The notes: generated by a model from the letters alone, not told the origin. A stretch of 33,639 bases of DNA from Parcubacteria group bacterium Gr01-1014_30 (GCA_007376185.1 VMFS01000006.1:1-33639), one strand, 5' to 3'; positions 25,465 to 33,620 are shown, numbered from the stretch's first letter. Numbers and translations: made by a program.

Positions 25465-25549
25465 TGGTGCCGGGGGAGGGAATCCAACCCTCAAGCCTTG
25501 CGGCACGCGATTTTGAGTCGCGCGTGTTTAGCGGTTTCACCACCCCGGC
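25465..25549 (-). tRNA. tRNA-Leu (anticodon CAA), CCA encoded
   Basis: GCCGGGGTGGTGAAACCGCTAAACACGCGCGACTCAAAATCGCGTGCCGCAAGGCTTGAGGGTTGGATTCCCTCCCCCGGCACCA; 7-bp acceptor stem, anticodon loop CTCAAAA, long variable arm. Confidence 0.95.
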
Positions 25550-25576
25550 GCAGTTGAAATTTTAGCAGTTCTTTGA

Positions 25577-27667
25577 TTATTTTTCAACATTGGAGACACA
25601 CTCTTTGCTGGAGCATTTTATTTGCTTCCTTTTTGTTTCCACGAGCAGAGAGCCGCACTTTCCGCATTTTTCGCCGGTTGGTTTATCCCACAAAGCAAAG
25701 TCGCACTTTGGGAATCTGTTGCAGCCGTAAAAAATTTTCCCTTTTTTGGTTCTTTTTTCGGTTATTTGCCCTTTGCCGCATTTTGGGCAAGCTACATTCA
25801 AGGAGTTCTCTTTGAGCGATTCTGTGTATTTGCACTTTGGAAACGTGGAACAAGCGTAAAACTTTCCAAACTTGCCCAAGCGAATCAAAAGCGGAGAGCC
25901 GCATTTCGGACAGGTCTTGTCGGTGGGTTCTTCAGTAAACTCTTTTTTTGAAACCTCGTCGTATTTTTTCTGAAGATTTTCTGCAAATGGGTCGTAAAAC
26001 TCGCGAATTACATTAACCCATTTCATCTCGCCCAAAGCTATTTTATCCAAATTTTCTTCCAGGAGCGCCGTAAACTTTATGTCAACCACTTCTGGGAAGT
26101 GGTTGACTAAAATGCCGTTAACAACGGTTCCTATTTCCGTGGGCCTGAATCTTTTTTGTTCGTCTTTCTCAATGTAGTTTCTTTCCTGCACCGTTGACAA
26201 AATCGGAGCATAAGTTGAGGGGCGGGCAATGCCTTCCGTTTCAAGGGCGCGAATCAAAGTAGCTTCGGTGTACCGGGGAGGGGGTTGGGTAAAGTGCTGT
26301 GAGGGAATCAGTTTTATCAGCTTTAAAAGCTCATTTATCTGCAAAGGCGGTAATTCTGTTTCTTCGTATTTTATCGGATAAACCTTTAGGAAACCATCAA
26401 ACCTAAGAACTTGTCCGGTAGCTTTAAATGTGTATTTTGGAATTTGGGATTTGGAATTTTGGATTTGTTTAGGATTTCGGATTTCTGATTTCGGATTTCC
26501 GGCTTCGATTTCTACAGCGGTAGAATCGAAGCCGGCCTGCGCCATCTGCGAGGCCAAGAAACGCCGCCAGATTAAGTCGTAGAGCTTGAGTTGGTTTTGT
26601 TCCAGTTTAGCTGAAATTTTATCTGGAGTGTTTTCGGCATAAGTTGGCCGCAAGGCCTCGTGAGCTTCCTGGGCGCCCTTTGATTTGGTTTTGTATTGTC
26701 TAAACTGATGGTAGTTTTCGCCAAAAGTACTGACTATAAATTTTTTGGCAGTCCCCAAGGCAAGCGACGAGAGATTTAAGGAGTCGGTTCTGTGATAAGT
26801 CGTCCAGCCCTTCTCGTAAAGCTGTTGTGCCAAACTCATTGTAAGTTTGGCAGGCCATCCGAAGCGGTTCCAGGCGGTTTGCTGCAAGGTTGAGGTTGTG
26901 AAAGGCGGCAGAGGATTCCGCCTGACCTCTTTTTTGTCAACGCTTTGAACCTTGTATTCTGCCCCTTCCAGGTCCCTCAAGATTTTATCTGCTTCTTCCT
27001 TGTTTTTAACCCCAAGTTTAGGAATAATCTTCTCGTCTTTTTTAACAAGTGAAGCCGAAAATTCGCCACCTCCTTTTTTAAGAAGTGCCTCAATACTCCA
27101 ATATTCTTGCGGCACGAATTTTTCTATCTCTCTTTCTCGTTCCACCACCAAGCGCACCGCCACGGACTGCACTCTGCCTGCTGACAAGCCTCTGGCCACT
27201 TTTTTCCACAAAAAAGGCGATAGCTTGTAACCAACGATGCGGTCCAATATTCTTCTTGCCTGCTGGGCGTCAACTAGCTTTTGGTCAAGTTTTCTCGGAT
27301 TTTTCAGCGCTTCTTCAATCGCCTGCTTGGTGATTTCGTGGAAAACTATTCTTTGGTAGGGATTCTTTCCGTTCAAGTCCAAAAGATAAGCTAAGTGAAA
27401 AGCAATTGCCTCTCCTTCTCTGTCTTCGTCTGTTGCTAAAATCACCAAACTCGCTTTTTTCGCCTCTTTTTTCAAGACATCCACGTTTTTTTTCGCCTTG
27501 GGAATGACGACGTATTTCGGGTTAAAGTTCTTTTGCAAGTCAACGCCGAGCTCGTTCTCGGGCAAGTCGCGAATGTGACCGTAAGAAGAAAGGACTTTGT
27601 ATTTGGGTCCCACGTACCTGGAAATGGTTTTTGATTTTGTAGGGCTTTCAACTAGAACTAATTGCAT
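25577..27667 (-). CDS. topA: DNA topoisomerase I, with C-terminal zinc-ribbon repeats
   Basis: LVLVESPTKSKTISRYVG, ILATDEDREGEAIAFHL, GRVQSVAVRLVVERE, YHRTDS, three CxxC zinc ribbons. Confidence 0.97.
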   Translation of the reverse strand: MQLVLVESPTKSKTISRYVGPKYKVLSSYGHIRDLPENELGVDLQKNFNPKYVVIPKAKKNVDVLKKEAKKASLVILATDEDREGEAIAFHLAYLLDLNGKNPYQRIVFHEITKQAIEEALKNPRKLDQKLVDAQQARRILDRIVGYKLSPFLWKKVARGLSAGRVQSVAVRLVVEREREIEKFVPQEYWSIEALLKKGGGEFSASLVKKDEKIIPKLGVKNKEEADKILRDLEGAEYKVQSVDKKEVRRNPLPPFTTSTLQQTAWNRFGWPAKLTMSLAQQLYEKGWTTYHRTDSLNLSSLALGTAKKFIVSTFGENYHQFRQYKTKSKGAQEAHEALRPTYAENTPDKISAKLEQNQLKLYDLIWRRFLASQMAQAGFDSTAVEIEAGNPKSEIRNPKQIQNSKSQIPKYTFKATGQVLRFDGFLKVYPIKYEETELPPLQINELLKLIKLIPSQHFTQPPPRYTEATLIRALETEGIARPSTYAPILSTVQERNYIEKDEQKRFRPTEIGTVVNGILVNHFPEVVDIKFTALLEENLDKIALGEMKWVNVIREFYDPFAENLQKKYDEVSKKEFTEEPTDKTCPKCGSPLLIRLGKFGKFYACSTFPKCKYTESLKENSLNVACPKCGKGQITEKRTKKGKIFYGCNRFPKCDFALWDKPTGEKCGKCGSLLVETKRKQIKCSSKECVSNVEK
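26437..26535 (-). repeat. Heptad array adjoining a 16-bp hairpin within topA
   Basis: Minus-strand heptads encode NPKSEIRNPKQIQNSKSQIPK; hairpin CCGGCTTCGAT-T-TCTAC-AGCG-GTAGA-ATCGAAGCCGG (26499-26535). Confidence 0.65.
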
Positions 27668-28514
27668 ATATATTTCCGCCTAAGTTTCTAACTCTACCTT
27701 TTATTTCCAAAACCGCAAGGGTTGCGGCAACCGAGCTTGCCGGAAGTTTCGTCTTCTCAATAATTTTGTCAATATACAAACTTTCTTCTAAAAGAGCGTT
27801 AATTACAGCATGCTCTTTTGGGTTGTCGCCCACTGCGCTGCCGGCCTTTACAATCTTGGGAATTTTTAGTTCCTTTAATACATCGTTGGCCGAGTCAACC
27901 AGCTTGGCGCCTTTTTTGATCAAGGAGTGTGACCCCTTTGAATTTGAAGAGTAAATTGAGCCTGGAATCGCAAACAATTTCCTTTTTTGAACCAGTGCGC
28001 AATCGGCCGTGATCAAAGCTCCCGACTTTTGTTTAGCTTCAACAACCAGCACGCCCAGAGACAGTCCGGAAACGATGCGGTTTCTTTGAGGAAAAGTGAA
28101 CTTTGTGCCGCGGGTTCCTGGAGGGTATTCGGAAATCAAGCAACCCCCAGTTTCCAGTATTTTTCCTGCCAGCTTAAGGTTTGATTGCGGGTACAAGCTT
28201 TTTTCGTCAAGACCAGTTCCCAGAACGGCAATGGTTCTTTTCCCCCTTTCAACAGCGGCCTCATGCGCAAAAGTGTCAATGCCCGGAGCCAGCCCAGAAA
28301 CAACTGTTAAGCCGGCGTCGGCTAAATCTCCGGCCAGGCCCAGAGCCGTTTGCTTGCCGTAAACTGAATATTTTCTTGCTCCCACCACGGCAAAACAGTT
28401 TTCTTCAGGTTTTATCTCTCCCTTGTAGTAAAGAACTTTTGGCGCATCTCTGATTTTTTTCAGAGCTCGGGGATAATTTTTGTCTTTGATTGAAACTTTT
28501 TTTATTTCAGCCAT
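27648..28514 (-). CDS. dprA: DNA-processing protein DprA
   Basis: FAVVGARKYSVYGKQTALGLAGDLADAGLTVVSGLAPGIDTFAHEAAV, FPQRNRIVSGLSLGVLVVEA. Confidence 0.95.
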   Translation of the reverse strand: MAEIKKVSIKDKNYPRALKKIRDAPKVLYYKGEIKPEENCFAVVGARKYSVYGKQTALGLAGDLADAGLTVVSGLAPGIDTFAHEAAVERGKRTIAVLGTGLDEKSLYPQSNLKLAGKILETGGCLISEYPPGTRGTKFTFPQRNRIVSGLSLGVLVVEAKQKSGALITADCALVQKRKLFAIPGSIYSSNSKGSHSLIKKGAKLVDSANDVLKELKIPKIVKAGSAVGDNPKEHAVINALLEESLYIDKIIEKTKLPASSVAATLAVLEIKGRVRNLGGNIYAISSS

Positions 28515-30481
28515 TAAGTAAATGTAGCACCAATTTTCAATTTATCAACCGCTTCTGACAACATCTGGCAGTATAAGTTTAATCCCACGCGGTTCACACT
28601 GCCCGATTGCTCTCTGCCCAGTATGTTTCCGGCGCCTCTTTGCTCCAAATCTTTTTGAGCTAGCCGGTAGCCCGAACCCAGCTCTTCTGCTTCCTTTAGA
28701 GCCAAAATGCGCTCTCTTGCCCGAGGAGACAATTTTTTCGGATACAGGAAATAGGCATAGGCCTGCGAGCGGGAGCGTCCAACTCTGCCCCTTATTTGGT
28801 ACGCCTGCGCCAGTCCTAACCTTGTTGAGTCGGCAACGACCAAAGTATTGACGTCTGGTAGATCCAGGCCGTTTTCAATTATGGTGGTGGCCAACAAGAC
28901 GTTGGTCTTCTTGCGCTGAAAATCTTCCATCACTTTTGCCAGCTCCTTTTCTTTCATGCGGCCGTGAGCTAGGCCTAAACGCAACATGCTAACTAATTCA
29001 CGGAGAAGTTTTTGGGCAAAGCCGATTGTTTGGACCTTGTTGTGCAAATAGTAAACTTGGCCGCCTCTGGAAAGTTCGGACTCAATTGCGGCTTTAACGG
29101 TTTTTTCTGAAAAGGGTAAAATGATCGTCTTGATGGCGTATCGGCCCGCAGGCGGCGTTTGAACCAAGCTGACGCTTTTTAAAGAAGAAAGGGCCATATA
29201 GAGAGTTCTTGGTATGGGTGTGGCCGATAAGGACAGCATGTCAAGAGAAGCGCGAGCGCGTTTCAGTTTTTCTTTTTGCTTGACCCCAAATTTTTGTTCG
29301 TCGTCTATAACCAGGAGTCCCAGGTTTTTGAACTCAACGTCTTTTGACAGAAGGCGATGCGTGCCGACAACAATGTCAACTTTGCCGCTTTTTAAGTTAT
29401 CAACCGTTGCTTTTTGTTCCTTTTTTGTTTGAAACCGCGACAAAACCTCAACTTTCAAAGGCAAGTTTTTTAACCGCTCTTTGAAGTTTTGGAAATGCTG
29501 TTTAGCCAATATGGTTGTGGGGCAAATAAGAGCTGACTGCCGGCCAGAGCCCGCAGCTTTTACCATTACCCGCAAAGCTATCTCGGTTTTGCCAAAACCC
29601 ACGTCGCCCAAAATTAGTCGGTCCATGGGCTTTGGTTTTTCCAGATCGCGCATAACGTCTTCAATCGCTTGGAGCTGGTCCGGGGTCTCTCGGTGCGGGA
29701 AACTCGAGGCTAAATGAAAGTCAATTTCAGCGTCTGGCAAGTAAGGCGGTCTTTGAGCAGTTTCTCTTTTGGCGTATATTTCCAGAAGCTCTTTGGCAAA
29801 CTTGATCGCGTCTTCTTTCGCTTTTTTCTTCGTCTTCTGCCAGCTCCAACTGCCCAAGCGCGAAATTTTGGGGTCGGTAAAGCCAACGTATCTTGAAAGC
29901 TTTCTTTCCAAACCCAGAGGCACGTAAAGTTTGTCGCCTTGCGCGTACTCCAGAAGATAGTAGCTTAAATCTTGATGTTGCTCTACGCCGGCGAATCGGC
30001 CGACCCCGTGGTCCAAGTGAACCAAATAATCTCCGGGTTTTAATCCTGTTATGTCGGAAAACAACCTTTGCGACTTTAGCCGTTTTTTTAAGATCTTCCT
30101 TGATTTTTCCCCATCGGTGACTTTTTGGGGCAGTTCTGAAATTTCTTGGACTGTGTTGCCAAAAAACTCCAAGCGGAAGGCACCTTGTGAGTTTACTGGG
30201 AAGACGTCGATGAGGCCGCCTCTTTGGGCGAACTCTCCCAGTTCTTGAACTTCCAAAACTTTTTCATAGCCCATTTCGTCAAGTTTTCTTAGAAGCTCGG
30301 AAAGCTTGCAGATTTGATTTTTTTGGAGATATATTGTGTTGTTTTCAAAAAATGACTGGGTTTTTCTTGCGGTCAAAATTGCGTTTAAGTTCTGTTCAAA
30401 CCAAAAATTCCCCTTTTCCAAAAAGTAGGTGGTTAAGCTGACTATTAAAACCCTGTCAATAATTTTATCGGTTATATTCAT
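28514..30481 (-). CDS. mfd: Transcription-repair coupling factor Mfd (short form, 655 aa)
   Basis: RID-like GDYLVHLDHGVGRFAGVEQ; helicase motifs RLILGDVGFGKTEIALRV, LLVIDDEQKFGV, SATPIPRTLYM, ATTIIENGLDLPDVNTLVV, QIRGRVGRS. Confidence 0.92.
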   Translation of the reverse strand: MNITDKIIDRVLIVSLTTYFLEKGNFWFEQNLNAILTARKTQSFFENNTIYLQKNQICKLSELLRKLDEMGYEKVLEVQELGEFAQRGGLIDVFPVNSQGAFRLEFFGNTVQEISELPQKVTDGEKSRKILKKRLKSQRLFSDITGLKPGDYLVHLDHGVGRFAGVEQHQDLSYYLLEYAQGDKLYVPLGLERKLSRYVGFTDPKISRLGSWSWQKTKKKAKEDAIKFAKELLEIYAKRETAQRPPYLPDAEIDFHLASSFPHRETPDQLQAIEDVMRDLEKPKPMDRLILGDVGFGKTEIALRVMVKAAGSGRQSALICPTTILAKQHFQNFKERLKNLPLKVEVLSRFQTKKEQKATVDNLKSGKVDIVVGTHRLLSKDVEFKNLGLLVIDDEQKFGVKQKEKLKRARASLDMLSLSATPIPRTLYMALSSLKSVSLVQTPPAGRYAIKTIILPFSEKTVKAAIESELSRGGQVYYLHNKVQTIGFAQKLLRELVSMLRLGLAHGRMKEKELAKVMEDFQRKKTNVLLATTIIENGLDLPDVNTLVVADSTRLGLAQAYQIRGRVGRSRSQAYAYFLYPKKLSPRARERILALKEAEELGSGYRLAQKDLEQRGAGNILGREQSGSVNRVGLNLYCQMLSEAVDKLKIGATFT

Positions 30482-30562
30482 TCACCGAGCCCCGTAGGTC
30501 GGAAGAGATAAACCTCTTCCTTATCTTCGTTAACACTTGATGGGCGAAGGTAAAGATGAACT

Positions 30563-31162
30563 TCAGTTCACTTCTGACATTGCTTTTTCCACCCCTTCTT
30601 TTAGCGCAAATTCAAGGGCTTGGCAAGTTTTTTTTATAACTTCTTTTACCACTCTTTCTTCTCCTTTCGTAAACTTCCCCAAAACAAATTTCTCGTCCAC
30701 GGGTTTCTCGTCCACGGGTTTCACCCGTGTATTTTGTGCCTTTATTCCTATACGGAATCTGACAAAGTTTTTCGTTCCAAGCTCGTCAATGATTGATTGG
30801 ACTCCTTTGTGGCCCGCAGACCCCCGGCCGAGTGAAATTTTGAGTTTACCCAGCGGCAAGTCCAGGTCATCGTGAATTACGTATAAACTTGTAACGTGTA
30901 ACTTGTAACGCGAAACTAGTTTTTTGACTGCTTTGCCAGAGTCGTTCATACCAGGTAGTGAAAATTCGACCACTGCCGGAGGCAGTGATAATAAACGAAG
31001 TTTAGTCGAATTTCTACTACCTTGCATAAAAGTTGTCGGTTTTGCCAAAATCACGCCTTTCAAATTCAAGCACTCAAGTTCGTCAATGACTCTTGCACCG
31101 ATGTTATGCCGCGTTTTTTCAAACTTTTTGCCAGGGTTGCCCAATCCAACAATAAGTACCAT
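30563..31162 (-). CDS. pth: Peptidyl-tRNA hydrolase with in-frame insertion
   Basis: MVLIVGLGNPGKKFEKTRHNIGARVIDEL, KPTTFM…MNDSGKAVKKLV, VIHDDLDLPLGKLKISLGRGSAGHKGVQSIIDEL. Confidence 0.95.
   Translation of the reverse strand: MVLIVGLGNPGKKFEKTRHNIGARVIDELECLNLKGVILAKPTTFMQGSRNSTKLRLLSLPPAVVEFSLPGMNDSGKAVKKLVSRYKLHVTSLYVIHDDLDLPLGKLKISLGRGSAGHKGVQSIIDELGTKNFVRFRIGIKAQNTRVKPVDEKPVDEKFVLGKFTKGEERVVKEVIKKTCQALEFALKEGVEKAMSEVN
30950..31027 (-). repeat. 78-nt hairpin insertion in pth
   Basis: GGTAGTGAAAATTCGAC (30954-30970) / GTCGAATTTCTACTACC (31005-31021), 15/17 paired; nested CACTGCC-GGA-GGCAGTG (30971-30987); ATG on both sides in frame. Confidence 0.85.
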
Positions 31163-31168
31163 AAAAAG

Positions 31169-31303
31169 ATAGAATCTAGAATTTAGAATATAGAATCTAG
31201 AAGGAGAATACGGAATATAGAATAAAAAGGGGAAGTTCTCCTTAAATTCTTAATTCTAAATTCCCATTCTATATTCCAGATTCAAGATTCCAAATTCTAA
31301 ACT
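31169..31303. repeat. Large imperfect inverted repeat made of period-7 units
   Basis: AGAATCT AGAATTT AGAATAT AGAATCT AGAAGG… and the facing arm TTCTTAATTCTAAATTCCCATTCTATATTCC…; inner AGGAGAA/TTCTCCT. Confidence 0.75.
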
Positions 31304-31319
31304 ATTATACCACCGCCAC

Positions 31320-31347
31320 TTGTAAAACTACAAAAATTTGTTATAAT
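31320..31347 (+). promoter_or_regulatory. Promoter-like sequence upstream of lepB
   Basis: TTGTAA, 16-nt spacer, TATAAT (31342-31347); ATG at 31357. Confidence 0.55.
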
Positions 31348-31356
31348 CACAAAGGT

Positions 31357-31893
31357 ATGAAATCGCTCTTTGTTTTTATTTGGGAAGTCGTAAAGGTGGT
31401 CGTGATTGCGACGGCAATCGTTGTTCCGATACGCTATTTTTTGTTTCAGCCGTTTTTGGTGAAAGGTCAGTCAATGGAGCCAAATTTTGCCAACGGCGAC
31501 TACCTGATTATTGACCAGCTTTCTTACCGCTTCAGAGAGCCTCAAAGAGGCGAAGTTGTGGTTTTTAAGTATCCGCAAATGCCTTCTCAAAGATACATTA
31601 AGAGAATCTTGGGGTTGCCCGGCGAAACCGTTGAAGTAAAAGAGGGAAAGGTGGTGGTTTCGGGTTTTGAGCTGAAAGAGTACTACTTGCCGAGCTCAGT
31701 CTTTACCGACGAGAAAGGATTCGAAAGAGTTGCTCTGGGTGAAAACGAATACTTTGTTTTGGGCGACAACAGGCCCGCTTCTTCTGACTCCAGAGTTTGG
31801 GGCATTCTTCCCGGAGAGAACATCATTGGTAGAGTTTTTATAAGAGCTTGGCCCTTTGTCGTCTTTGCAAAAGTAGAGGCGCCCGAGTACTAA
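31357..31893 (+). CDS. lepB: Signal peptidase I
   Basis: VKGQSMEPNFANGDYLIIDQLSYRF, RYIKRILGLPGETVEVKEGKV, VLGDNRPASSDSRVWG. Confidence 0.96.
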   Translation: MKSLFVFIWEVVKVVVIATAIVVPIRYFLFQPFLVKGQSMEPNFANGDYLIIDQLSYRFREPQRGEVVVFKYPQMPSQRYIKRILGLPGETVEVKEGKVVVSGFELKEYYLPSSVFTDEKGFERVALGENEYFVLGDNRPASSDSRVWGILPGENIIGRVFIRAWPFVVFAKVEAPEY

Positions 31894-31896
31894 ATT

Positions 31897-33180
31897 ATGG
31901 CTAAGAAACCAAAATTTCAGCGGCCAACGGGGATGTACGACATTCTGCCCGAAGACCAGAAGTACTTTCAGAAGGTTTTGCGCGCGTGCGAGGGAGCGGC
32001 GGAGTTTTACGGGTTTGAAAAAATAGATACTCCGGTTTTGGAAGAGACCGCGCTTTTTGAAAAGGGAACTGGCCTTTCAACAGACATCGTTCAAAAAGAG
32101 ATGTATTCTCTAAGGACCAAAGGAGGGGACTATTTGACTTTGAGGCCTGAATGGACTCCGGGCATTGTCAGGGCTTACATTGAGCACGGAATGTTTAATC
32201 TGCCACAACCCGTAAAACTTTGGCATTTCGGTCCCGTCTTTCGCCACGAACGCCCCCAGGCAGGCCGTTTGCGCGAGTTTAAGCAGTTCGGTTTTGAGGT
32301 TTTTGGAGAGGTAAGTTCGGTTATTGACGCGCAAATTATTCAGATTTTCTGCAATATCTTAAAAGAGCTGCGGCTGAAAAACATAGTCGTTGAAATAAAC
32401 TCAATCGGCGACAGCAAGTGCCGTCCTTATTACAAAAAAATGCTGGTGAGTTATTTCAGGTCGCGCGAACAAGGACTTTGCTCTGACTGCCGCCGCCGTT
32501 TGCGGGAAAACCCATTGCGAATTTTGGACTGCAAGGAAGAAAAGTGCCGCTTTTTGGTTTCTCAGGCGCCCCAGCTAATTGACCATCTTTGCGAAGAATG
32601 CCACAGTCATTTCAAAGAGGTGCTTGAGTTTTTGGACGAGCTGGAAATACCTTACCATTTGAATCCCTACTTGGTTCGCGGCCTTGACTACTACACGAAA
32701 ACGGCTTTTGAGATTTACGAGAATTCCCACGAGGGTAGGCAGCAGGGAGCTTTGCCGTCTGGCGGCAGGTACGACAACTTGGTTAAGCATTTGGGCGGAA
32801 AAGACACTCCGGCTTCGGGCGGGGCTAGCGGCGTGGAAAGAATTGTCAACTTGCTCAAAGCAAGGGGTTTGAAGTTTCCCCAGCCCCCGAGTCCAAAGAT
32901 ATTTTTGGCCCAGCTCGGGAGTTTGGCCAAAAGAAAGGGAGTAAAATTGATGGAGAACTTCAGAAAAGAAAGAATCCCTGTGGCAGAGTCATTCGGCCGT
33001 GACTCGCTCAAAGCGCAAATGGCAAGAGCAAACAAGCTGGGAGTTGAGTACACTTTAATTTTGGGGCAAAGGGAAGCGCTTGAAGGCGAAATTATCGTGC
33101 GAGACATGGAGAATGGAAACCAAACAACGGTGAAATTGGACGAAGCCGTTGCCGAAATGGAAAAAAGAGCTAAAAAATAA
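31897..33180 (+). CDS. hisS: Histidyl-tRNA synthetase
   Basis: PTGMYDILPEDQKYFQKV, LRPEWTPGIVRAYIEHG, FRHERPQAGRLREFKQFGFEVFG, YLVRGLDYYTKTAFEIYE. Confidence 0.96.
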   Translation: MAKKPKFQRPTGMYDILPEDQKYFQKVLRACEGAAEFYGFEKIDTPVLEETALFEKGTGLSTDIVQKEMYSLRTKGGDYLTLRPEWTPGIVRAYIEHGMFNLPQPVKLWHFGPVFRHERPQAGRLREFKQFGFEVFGEVSSVIDAQIIQIFCNILKELRLKNIVVEINSIGDSKCRPYYKKMLVSYFRSREQGLCSDCRRRLRENPLRILDCKEEKCRFLVSQAPQLIDHLCEECHSHFKEVLEFLDELEIPYHLNPYLVRGLDYYTKTAFEIYENSHEGRQQGALPSGGRYDNLVKHLGGKDTPASGGASGVERIVNLLKARGLKFPQPPSPKIFLAQLGSLAKRKGVKLMENFRKERIPVAESFGRDSLKAQMARANKLGVEYTLILGQREALEGEIIVRDMENGNQTTVKLDEAVAEMEKRAKK

Positions 33181-33181
33181 G

Positions 33182-33520
33182 GTGGAAGATTGCATTTTTT
33201 GCAAAATAGCCAATAAAGAAGAAGCGGCTGAGATAGTTTACGAAGATGAAAGAGTTGTGGCTTTCAAGGATATTTATCCTAAAGCGCCAGTCCATATTTT
33301 GATAGTCACTAAAAAGCACATACATTCGGCAAATCACATTGAACCGGAAGACAAGGAGTTGGTGGGAGAGCTGTTTCTGGTTGCCAAAAAAGTTGCCAAA
33401 GAGCAGGGGGTAGCGGAAACGGGCTACCGACTTTCCTTTAACGTTGGGAGGGACGCGGGGCAAGTTGTAGACCACTTGCATATGCACTTGTTGGGTGGTA
33501 AGAAGATACCGCTGGCGTAA
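33182..33520 (+). CDS. HIT family protein (HinT-like)
   Basis: GTG start; DCIFCKIANKEEAAEIVYEDERVVAFKDIYPKAPVHILIVTKKHI; HLHMHLLGGKK. Confidence 0.95.
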   Translation: MEDCIFCKIANKEEAAEIVYEDERVVAFKDIYPKAPVHILIVTKKHIHSANHIEPEDKELVGELFLVAKKVAKEQGVAETGYRLSFNVGRDAGQVVDHLHMHLLGGKKIPLA

Positions 33521-33569
33521 CAATTATTATCAGCATATTTCCCACATCGGAAGGGGGTCGGTCGGGTCG

Positions 33570-33620
33570 CGGGAGTTTCCGCGGAGCGGAAACTCCCGAC
33601 CTGGAAACCATCCGGTTTCC
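33570..33620. repeat. Two strong hairpins at window end
   Basis: CGGGAGTTTCCGC-GGA-GCGGAAACTCCCG (33570-33598); GGAAACC-ATCC-GGTTTCC (33603-33620); overlaps CCCCGTATA (33619-33627). Confidence 0.8.

Noticed and set aside
30950-31027. Intein or intron in pth
   Set aside because: 78 nt is far too short for an intein or a known self-splicing intron.
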